Shown here: positions 1-5,629 of the stretch, piece after piece | How positions within the stretch are numbered: the stretch's first letter is position 1 | Layout: every line of letters starts with the position of its first letter | Assembly (NCBI GenBank): GCA_030149115.1 | Contig: JASBSE010000233.1 | Coordinates: 1 to 8,642, forward strand | Reading direction: 5' to 3' | DNA: 8,642 nucleotides | Origin: Winogradskyella sp. | GTDB lineage: Bacteria > Bacteroidota > Bacteroidia > Flavobacteriales > Flavobacteriaceae | Program-made: the position numbers and the translations under genes | Notes under the pieces: generated by a model | Seen by the model: only the letters and a program-made list of their open reading frames with translations | The model's database searches: none | What the model was told of the DNA's origin: nothing

Positions 1-1116
1 TGTCACCGATTCTTTTACGAAACCACCTATAAAATTAGCAATTGGTACAGCCATTACTGTAGAAATAAATCCATTTAGTGCAGAACCTATACCTGCTATA
101 TGTCCCATAGGTTCCATAGCTAAAGCACGAAGGTTACCAAACAGAAATGCTACGCTGGCAAATTGTAACATAAAAAAGCCTATTAACACTTCAATACTAG
201 GATTGCCAGAAAAACCAAACAAAATTACATAAGTAAGAGAAATGCCAATAAAGGATAGTAAGGCTACATTTACAAGATTACGCATTCCAAAACGCATTAC
301 TAAAGTGCTGTTAAGATAAGTAGCTAAGCCTATAGTTACAGCTAAACTTGCAAAAATGTAAGGAAAATATTCTCCCAAATCATATTGCACTTGAAATATT
401 TGTTGCGCAGTACTAAGGTAAACCATAAAAGAGCCAGTTATTAAACCAGAAAATAAAGTATAAATCACAGCAGGTTTAATTCTAAAAAACTCTATGGTAC
501 CATTTTTAAAAATGGCAGGTCTAAACGTTTTTTTATGTTCAGGTTTTAGTGTTTCTTTCTGTCGCTTCCAAAACCAAAACATTATGAGTAACCCAAAACC
601 TAAATTGAATGTAAAAATAGATTTCCAGCCAAAGTGCAACATTAAAAACTGACCAAGCATAGGTGCAATAACAGGAACTAAAATAAATGTCATTACAACT
701 ACAGATAGTATTTTTGCCATATGATCACCACTATAAGAATCTCTCACAATAGCAATGCTCATTGTTCTTGGTGATGATAGCCCAATACCTTGTAGTGCTC
801 TACCTAAAATCATCATTTCAAAACTTTTGGTGGTAATGCAGATGTAAGATGCAATGATAAATACAAAAAAACCAACATATACCATGGGCTTTCTTCCAAA
901 ACTATCAGAAAGTGGCCCAAAAGCTAACTGACCAATACCTAAACCTAAAAATATAGTTGTAATTAATTTTTGATTTTCAGTATCGCCTAGACTCCCAATA
1001 TGTGTTCCAATCGTAGGAAGTGCAGGTAATACAGCATCTATAGATAAGGCTACAATAGACATTAGTGCAGCCATAAGGACAATAAACTCTAGTTGAGATT
1101 TGTTTTCATTTTGCAT
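1..1116 (-). CDS. Bcr/CflA-family MFS multidrug efflux transporter (C-terminus cut by window edge)
   Basis: Reading the minus strand from the ATG at 1116-1114 gives 372 uninterrupted codons to the first base of the window. The family usually has about 400 residues, so roughly the last 30 are missing. The protein is a chain of hydrophobic helices; about eleven of the expected twelve are present, with a cytoplasmic loop near 184-212. Family marks are visible: SIDAVLPALP in TM1 (25-34, with Asp27), MFS motif A GPLSDSFGRK (67-76), the motif B Arg in GRALQGIG (105-112), VRD (124-126), a Pro/Gly-rich antiporter-type TM5 (148-155), and PMGHIAGIGSALNG (336-349). Known members are inner-membrane proton-driven exporters of drugs such as bicyclomycin or chloramphenicol, or of small metabolites; the substrate here cannot be predicted. 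The start is the only ATG after an in-frame stop at 1137-1135. The gene is divergent from the DinB-like gene. Confidence 0.9.
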   Translation of the reverse strand, partial: MQNENKSQLEFIVLMAALMSIVALSIDAVLPALPTIGTHIGSLGDTENQKLITTIFLGLGIGQLAFGPLSDSFGRKPMVYVGFFVFIIASYICITTKSFEMMILGRALQGIGLSSPRTMSIAIVRDSYSGDHMAKILSVVVMTFILVPVIAPMLGQFLMLHFGWKSIFTFNLGFGLLIMFWFWKRQKETLKPEHKKTFRPAIFKNGTIEFFRIKPAVIYTLFSGLITGSFMVYLSTAQQIFQVQYDLGEYFPYIFASLAVTIGLATYLNSTLVMRFGMRNLVNVALLSFIGISLTYVILFGFSGNPSIEVLIGFFMLQFASVAFLFGNLRALAMEPMGHIAGIGSALNGFISTVMAVPIANFIGGFVKESVT

Positions 1117-1199
1117 TGGACAAAAATAAGTCAATTATTATCTATTTTTGATGAGTTATCATACAATAACGCAACATTAACATTCAAATAACTAATACC
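1117..1199. promoter_or_regulatory. Divergent intergenic region with a Bacteroidota-type -7 element
   Basis: This 83-bp gap separates two divergently read genes and must hold both starts of transcription. On the plus strand TATTTTTG at 1143-1150 matches the Bacteroidota -7 consensus TAnnTTTG and would give a leader of about 45 nt before the ATG at 1200. The nearest TTG that could act as a -33 element (1116-1118) is 24 bp upstream, longer than usual, so the match is partial. The same octamer occurs on the minus strand at 1128-1121, but so near the MFS start codon that a transcript begun there would be essentially leaderless. The two copies form an inverted repeat with a 14-nt spacer. No Shine-Dalgarno sequence precedes either gene. 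Confidence 0.35.
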
Positions 1200-1646
1200 A
1201 TGTTAACAGAAACTCTACCAAAATTATTTAAGAGAGATTTAAGCAAATTAAAAGAAGAAGTACAGGCATACAATACAGAATCTAATCTTTGGATTACAGA
1301 GAAAGCAATTTCTAATTCGGCAGGCAATTTAGCACTTCATTTAGTAGGTAATTTAAACCATTTTATTGGAGCTGTCCTAGGGAATACAGGGTATATAAGG
1401 CAAAGAGATTTAGAATTTTCTCTTAAAGATGTTCCTTTAAATATATTACTAAATCAAATAGATGATACCATTATAGTTGTGGAAAATACCTTAACCAATC
1501 TAGCCCAAAGTGAGTTGGAAAAGGAGTACGAAAAAAATCCATTTAAAGAGAAAATGACAACAGAGTATTTTCTTTTGCACTTGTCTATGCATTTAGCGTA
1601 TCATTTAGGACAGATAAATTATCACAGACGTTTGTTAGATTCGTAA
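1200..1646 (+). CDS. DinB-superfamily (DUF1572-like) putative metal-binding protein
   Basis: This 148-residue protein fits the DinB/YfiT four-helix-bundle superfamily in length and pattern. The three metal-ligand histidines expected of the fold are visible: His47 in LALHLVGN on the second helix, and His131 and His135 in the HLAYHLGQI stretch near the C-terminus, the HxxxHxxQ pattern typical of the family. The NSAGNLALHLVGNLNHF segment (39-55) is the best-conserved part of this subfamily. Members are cytoplasmic and include thiol-S-transferases (bacillithiol, mycothiol) and many damage- or stress-induced proteins of unknown reaction. I infer an intact metal site but cannot name a substrate. 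The stop codon lies 2 nt before the acetyltransferase gene, so the two are probably co-transcribed and translationally coupled. No alternative in-frame ATG is seen nearby upstream. Confidence 0.85.
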   Translation: MLTETLPKLFKRDLSKLKEEVQAYNTESNLWITEKAISNSAGNLALHLVGNLNHFIGAVLGNTGYIRQRDLEFSLKDVPLNILLNQIDDTIIVVENTLTNLAQSELEKEYEKNPFKEKMTTEYFLLHLSMHLAYHLGQINYHRRLLDS

Positions 1647-1648
1647 AG

Positions 1649-2179
1649 ATGAAATTTAAAAATTTTAAAATAAGACTTCTTCAGCCAAATGAAGGTGAAG
1701 CATTTTTTAATCTCATAAAAAATAATAGAAGTCGTCTTGAAGATTTTTTTGCAGGTACAGTTTCAAAAACAAAAACATTGGAAGATACACTTTTGTATTG
1801 TGAAGAAATTCAAGAAAAAATAAAAGATTTTATCTATTTACCTTATATGATAACAGATACAAACACCAATGAATTTATTGGGCTTGTTGATGTAAAAAAT
1901 ATTAATAAAGATATACCCAAGGCAGAGTTAGGGTCATTTATAGATAAGCGTTATGAGGGTAAAGGAATAGTAACCGAAGCCACTGAACTTGTGATAAATC
2001 ATATTGTAAAGGAGTATAGATTTATTAAACTACTTTGCAGAGCTAATGCCAGAAATAAAGGTAGTATAGCAGTAATTCTAAAAAATTGTTTTGAACTTGA
2101 AGGTACTATTAGAAGAGATTACAAAACGACTAAAGGAGAAGTAGTTGATCTAAATTATTACGGGAAGGTCTTTGATTAA
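1649..2179 (+). CDS. GNAT-family N-acetyltransferase, RimJ/RimL type
   Basis: The 176-residue protein has the GNAT fold of the RimJ/RimL branch, which transfers acetyl from acetyl-CoA to an amino group. The N-terminus (IRLLQPNEGEAFFNLI, 8-23) is the usual first strand and helix. Strand 4 and the pyrophosphate-binding loop are at 92-106, ending in RYEGKG (101-106), which matches the R/Q-x-x-G-x-G/A acetyl-CoA motif. The later ANARNKGSIAVILKNCFELEG stretch (132-152) contains the Asn and Ser of the typical N-x-x-S-x-x-x-x-K-x-G/C-F motif B. Known relatives acetylate ribosomal protein N-termini, antibiotics or small amines; nothing here fixes the substrate. The gene follows the DinB-like gene after 2 nt (TAA-AG-ATG), so the start is well supported. 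No recognisable strong terminator follows directly. Confidence 0.88.
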   Translation: MKFKNFKIRLLQPNEGEAFFNLIKNNRSRLEDFFAGTVSKTKTLEDTLLYCEEIQEKIKDFIYLPYMITDTNTNEFIGLVDVKNINKDIPKAELGSFIDKRYEGKGIVTEATELVINHIVKEYRFIKLLCRANARNKGSIAVILKNCFELEGTIRRDYKTTKGEVVDLNYYGKVFD

Positions 2180-2284
2180 AGAATTTAGAGCAAATTTACC
2201 ATCGTTTTTAGACCATAATCTTCATAAGAAATTTAAATGTTTTATATACAGATTGTTAAGAATTTGTTCATAAATATTTAGATG

Positions 2285-2324
2285 AATTTTTCATTGTAGA
2301 ATTTTCAAAACAATGACAAAAATT
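2285..2324. repeat. Bulged inverted repeat downstream of the acetyltransferase gene
   Basis: Left arm AATTTTTCATTGT (2285-2297) pairs with right arm ACAATGACAAAAATT (2310-2324): 13 base pairs with a 2-nt bulge (2317-2318) and a 12-nt loop. A run of seven T (2330-2336) begins 5 nt after the stem. The placement suits a weak terminator for the DinB-acetyltransferase unit, but the stem is mostly A-T and the T run is not contiguous with it, so a protein-binding site or chance are also possible. Confidence 0.3.
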
Positions 2325-2452
2325 AACCGTTTTTTTGAATATATTTTTTCAAATCAGCGATTTTATTGATGTTTATTTAACGTTATCTCAATGTTAATAA
2401 AAGTGTTAAAAAAAATGAAATTGTAATCTGGAAAAAGGGAGGAATAAATTGG

Positions 2453-2474
2453 ATATTTGACTTCGTCCAAATAT
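2453..2474 (+). promoter_or_regulatory. Inverted repeat / potential hairpin in the nrdBA leader
   Basis: ATATTTGAC (2453-2461) is followed by the 3-nt loop TTC and by GTCCAAATAT (2465-2474). The arms are complementary over nine pairs with one bulged C, and the repeat ends 21 bp before the nrdB ATG. It could be an operator for a dNTP- or redox-responsive regulator, or an RNA hairpin in the 5' leader. It does not match the NrdR box consensus as I know it. The structure is seen directly; any function is inference. Confidence 0.4.
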
Positions 2475-2495
2475 TAATCTAAATACATTTTCCTC

Positions 2496-3770
2496 ATGCA
2501 AATAACACATATCCAGAAGCGGGATTTTTCAACAAAACCATTTCAACTAAGTAAAATTACAAACGCTATTCTAAAGGCCATGACTGCACTAGAACATGGG
2601 AGTTTAGAAGACGCTGAACGTATTTCTCAGAGCGTTTTAGATGTGTTATTAAAGCAAAAAGAAAAAGAGCCAAAGTATGTGCCAACAGTAGAAGAAATAC
2701 AAGATGCTGTTGAGGATTCATTAATGAAAAACGAATTTTTTGATGTTGCTAAAGCATACATACTTTACAGAGATGAACAAGCAAGAAAACGTAAGACAAA
2801 CATCTTTGAAAAACGAATTAATCTTAAGCCATATGAATATCCCGATTTGTACGAGTATGTACCCGCAATAAGGCATTCGTATTGGATTCATACCGAGTTT
2901 AATTTTACAAGCGATATTCAGGACTTTAAAGCAGGATTATCTGATGTTGAACGTAGTGCAATTAAAAATACTATGCTTGCTATCTCACAGATTGAAGTTG
3001 CAGTAAAATCATTTTGGGGAGATATTTATCACAAAATGCCAAAACCAGAGATAGGATCTGTTGGCGCAACCTTTGCTGAGAGTGAAGTAAGACATCATGA
3101 TGCATACTCACATCTTTTGGAAATTTTAGGTCTTAACAAAGAATTTAAGGACTTAAAGAAAAAACCAGTAATAATGCGTCGTGTTCAGTATTTAGAAAAT
3201 GCATTAAAGAATTCTAAAAGTGAAGATAACAGAGCTTATGCAGATGCAGTATTGCTATTCTCATTATTTATTGAGCACGTATCTTTATTTTCTCAGTTCC
3301 TTATCATAATGGCATTTAATAAGCATAAAAATGTTTTGAAAGGTGTTTCTAACGTGGTAGAGGCTACATCTAAAGAAGAGCAAATACACGGTGATTTTGG
3401 AATAGATATTATAAATATCATCAAAAATGAAAACCCAGAATGGTTTGATGAAGATTATAATGCAACAGTTCAGGATATGTGTAGAGAGGCCTTTGATGCA
3501 GAGAGTAAGATTGTAGACTGGATTTTTGAGAAAGGAGAAATAGACTTCTTACCAAAAGCCGTTGTAAACGAATTCCTTAAGGATAGATTTAATAAATCTT
3601 TAAAGAGTATTGGAATAGATTCAATTTTTGATACAGACGAAAAATTACTAGCTGAAACCGAATGGTTTGATGATGAAATTATTGGAACCAAACATGGTGA
3701 TTTCTTCGTAAAACGATCAATCAACTATAGCAAAAGAACCCAAAGTATAACCAGTGATGACCTTTTTTAA
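2496..3770 (+). CDS. nrdB: Class I ribonucleotide reductase radical-generating subunit (beta) with N-terminal ATP-cone
   Basis: With NrdA this subunit reduces ribonucleotides to deoxyribonucleotides; NrdB holds the dimetal site that supplies the radical. Residues ~1-95 form an ATP-cone: HIQKRDFSTKPFQLSKI, then a helical segment ending in AKAYILYRDEQ. The rest is the ferritin-like core. By alignment to E. coli R2 from memory, the metal ligands are Glu167, Glu197, His200, Glu260, Glu295 and His298, Trp130 sits at the W48 position, and Tyr411 in the C-terminal tail may match Y356. Tyr204 occupies the radical-tyrosine place, and the first ligand is Glu instead of Asp. The length (424) exceeds the usual 320-375 by about the size of the cone. 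The same design in Leeuwenhoekiella blandensis NrdB has a Mn(III)Mn(IV) centre and makes inactive tetramers with dATP. The ATG is the only plausible start, since an in-frame stop lies at 2475-2477. The stop is 2 nt before nrdA. Confidence 0.96.
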   Translation: MQITHIQKRDFSTKPFQLSKITNAILKAMTALEHGSLEDAERISQSVLDVLLKQKEKEPKYVPTVEEIQDAVEDSLMKNEFFDVAKAYILYRDEQARKRKTNIFEKRINLKPYEYPDLYEYVPAIRHSYWIHTEFNFTSDIQDFKAGLSDVERSAIKNTMLAISQIEVAVKSFWGDIYHKMPKPEIGSVGATFAESEVRHHDAYSHLLEILGLNKEFKDLKKKPVIMRRVQYLENALKNSKSEDNRAYADAVLLFSLFIEHVSLFSQFLIIMAFNKHKNVLKGVSNVVEATSKEEQIHGDFGIDIINIIKNENPEWFDEDYNATVQDMCREAFDAESKIVDWIFEKGEIDFLPKAVVNEFLKDRFNKSLKSIGIDSIFDTDEKLLAETEWFDDEIIGTKHGDFFVKRSINYSKRTQSITSDDLF

Positions 3771-3772
3771 AA

Positions 3773-5560
3773 ATGATAGAACAAAACCAGATTAATAGCG
3801 CAAACAATACAGAAAGTAAAGTAGAAAACGAATTAATAAATGCAAGAAAAAAATCGTTACAACAATTAAAAACCAAAACCGATGGTGATTTTAGTTGGTT
3901 AACAGATTATAGCCGTCAATTTTTAGCTTCAGGTTATTTAACAGAAGGTGTATCGGCAGAAGAACGCATTAAGGAGATAGCTGACAGAGCAGAGCAAATT
4001 TTGGGAATTCCTGGTTACGCGGATAAGTTCTTTAATTATATGTCACTAGGTTATTTCTCATTGTCATCACCCGTATGGTCTAATTTTGGGAAAGAAAGAG
4101 GTCTTCCGATATCTTGTTTCGGATCACATGTAGATGATGATATGGGTAACATACTTTATACCCAATCAGAAGTTGGTATGATGTCTAAACTTGGAGGTGG
4201 TACTTCTGGTTACTTTGGTAAAATAAGACATCGTGGTGCAGCTGTAAAGAACAACGGTCAAGCTTCAGGAGCTGTACACATTATGCAGTTATTTGAGTCT
4301 ATGGTAGATGTTGTAAGTCAGGGTTCTGTTCGTCGTGGACGTTTTTCACCATACTTGCCTATTAGTCATCCAGATATAATGGAGTTCTTAGAAATAGGAA
4401 CAGAGGGAAATCCAATTCAGGAGTTAACACATGGTGTTACTGTAACTAACGATTGGATGCAAGAAATGATTGATGGTGACGTAGAAAAACGTACAGTTTG
4501 GGCAAAAGTATTACAGAGAAGAGGAGAGATGGGTTACCCTTATATCTTCTTTACAGATAATGCTAACAATGGCGCAGCGGATGTGTATCAAGATAAAAAA
4601 TTGCCAATTTACGCGAGTAACCTTTGTACCGAGATTATGTTACCTTCTAACGATGATTGGTCTTTTGTATGCTGTTTATCTTCATTGAATGTGTTGCATT
4701 ACGAAGATTGGAAAGATACAGATGCTGTAGAGACTATGATTTATTTCTTAGATGCTATAATAACTGAGTTTACTGAAAAATTAGAACGCTATAAGAATTC
4801 TCCGAGCAAAGATGATCAGCAAACATTCCTTTTTATGGAGCGTGCTTATAACTTTGCAAAAGATAACAGAGCATTAGGCTTAGGTGTTTTAGGATGGCAC
4901 TCTTTACTGCAGTCTAAGATGTTAGCATTTAACAGCCAAGAAGCATTTAATTTAAATAGTGAGATATTTAAAGTTATAAAAGAGAAATCTTACAAAGCAT
5001 CTGAAGAATTAGCAGCCCAGTTTGGTGAGCCAACAGTTTTAAAAGGCTATGGTAGAAGAAATACAACGTTAAACGCTGTAGCACCAACAACGTCTTCTGC
5101 ATTTATCTTAGGACAAGTATCTCAAGGTATTGAACCAATCTGGTCTAACATCTATGTAAAAGATATTGCAAAGATTAAGACAACGATTAAGAATCCATAT
5201 TTAGAAGCGTTTTTAGAGTCTAAAGGCCAAAACACTACTGAAGTATGGAGAAGTATTAGGGATTACGATGGTTCTGTACAGCATTTAGATTTTATGACAG
5301 AAGAAGAGAAGGATGTCTTTAAAACTTATTCTGAAATCGATCAAATGGATATAATCTATCAGGCAGCTAATAGACAAAACCATATCGATCAAGGGCAGTC
5401 TGTAAACATTATTGTACATCCAGAAATGTCTGTAAAGGAGATTAATAAAATCCACGTTACAGCGTGGAAACTGGGCTTAAAGTCACTATACTATCAACAT
5501 AGTATGAATGCGGCACAGAAGTTCAAACAAAAGAAAGAATGTACGACTTGCGAAGCTTAG
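3773..5560 (+). CDS. nrdA: Class I ribonucleotide reductase catalytic subunit (alpha), lacking an ATP-cone
   Basis: The cytoplasmic catalytic subunit holds the active site for ribonucleoside diphosphate reduction. The active-site set is complete. Cys115 (ISCFGSH) and Cys300 (FVCCLSSLN) form the redox pair, although Cys301 is adjacent. NLCTE (283-287) gives Asn283, the thiyl Cys285 and Glu287. Tyr573-Tyr574 (SLYYQHS) is the radical-transfer pair, and a C-terminal CTTC (Cys590, Cys593) is the swinging thiol arm reduced by thioredoxin or glutaredoxin. PTTSSAFILGQVSQGIEP (438-455) is the phosphate-binding region. The specificity-site loop areas are near 141-166 and 186-208. At 595 residues it is far shorter than the ~760 of E. 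coli NrdA. The first ~37 residues are a polar tail and the catalytic domain begins at once, so there is no ATP-cone. Start codon TTTTTTAAAAATG lies 2 nt after the nrdB stop, which suggests coupling. The stop is TAG, followed within 20 nt by a strong terminator. Confidence 0.97.
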   Translation: MIEQNQINSANNTESKVENELINARKKSLQQLKTKTDGDFSWLTDYSRQFLASGYLTEGVSAEERIKEIADRAEQILGIPGYADKFFNYMSLGYFSLSSPVWSNFGKERGLPISCFGSHVDDDMGNILYTQSEVGMMSKLGGGTSGYFGKIRHRGAAVKNNGQASGAVHIMQLFESMVDVVSQGSVRRGRFSPYLPISHPDIMEFLEIGTEGNPIQELTHGVTVTNDWMQEMIDGDVEKRTVWAKVLQRRGEMGYPYIFFTDNANNGAADVYQDKKLPIYASNLCTEIMLPSNDDWSFVCCLSSLNVLHYEDWKDTDAVETMIYFLDAIITEFTEKLERYKNSPSKDDQQTFLFMERAYNFAKDNRALGLGVLGWHSLLQSKMLAFNSQEAFNLNSEIFKVIKEKSYKASEELAAQFGEPTVLKGYGRRNTTLNAVAPTTSSAFILGQVSQGIEPIWSNIYVKDIAKIKTTIKNPYLEAFLESKGQNTTEVWRSIRDYDGSVQHLDFMTEEEKDVFKTYSEIDQMDIIYQAANRQNHIDQGQSVNIIVHPEMSVKEINKIHVTAWKLGLKSLYYQHSMNAAQKFKQKKECTTCEA

Positions 5561-5579
5561 TTTGATAAGTTATAAGCAT

Positions 5580-5612
5580 AAAAAAAACCCGATTGAAAAA
5601 TCGGGTTTTTTT
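5580..5612. terminator. Bidirectional intrinsic terminator between nrdA and the carboxylase operon
   Basis: CCCGATT (5588-5594), loop GAAA, and AATCGGG (5599-5605) make a perfect 7-bp stem with a GNRA tetraloop. It is flanked by eight A (5580-5587) and seven T (5606-5612), which can lengthen the stem to 14 bp. Read on the plus strand it ends nrdBA with a U tract 45 nt after the nrdA stop; read on the minus strand the A tract becomes the U tract, 25 nt past the end of the carboxyltransferase gene. One element therefore serves both convergent operons. Confidence 0.95.
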
Positions 5613-5629
5613 ATTAGTGTAATTAAAAA

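Larger units (their letters stand above)
2180..2495. other. Intergenic region upstream of nrdBA
   Basis: This 316-bp, very AT-rich gap lies between the end of the acetyltransferase gene and nrdB, both on the plus strand. It has no ORF of meaningful length, no tRNA and no known riboswitch that I can recognise. It must end the upstream unit and hold the nrdBA promoter. I found no perfect TAnnTTTG; the nearest is TAAATTGG (2445-2452), one base off. Two inverted repeats stand out (2285-2324 and 2453-2474), listed separately. A purine-rich Shine-Dalgarno-like AAAGGGAGGA lies at 2434-2443, more than 50 nt before the nrdB start, too far to serve it. No pair of NrdR boxes was recognised. Confidence 0.6.

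Noticed and set aside
2334..2353. TTTGAA ... TTCAAA inverted repeat with 8-nt spacer
   Set aside because: Six-base A/T-rich arms are expected by chance in sequence of this composition.
2313..2369. Possible 18-codon peptide (starts MTKINRFFEY) in the intergenic region
   Set aside because: Too short to support, has no recognisable start signal, and overlaps the right arm of an inverted repeat.
2180..2495. NrdR boxes or a cobalamin riboswitch ahead of nrdBA
   Set aside because: No paired ACACTATATATAGTGT-like boxes and no B12-box-like stretch were seen; the reductase is also the oxygen-dependent class I, not the cobalamin class.
3470..3724. Minus-strand 84-codon open frame inside nrdB
   Set aside because: It lies wholly antisense to the well-conserved C-terminal part of nrdB and its translation resembles no family I know.
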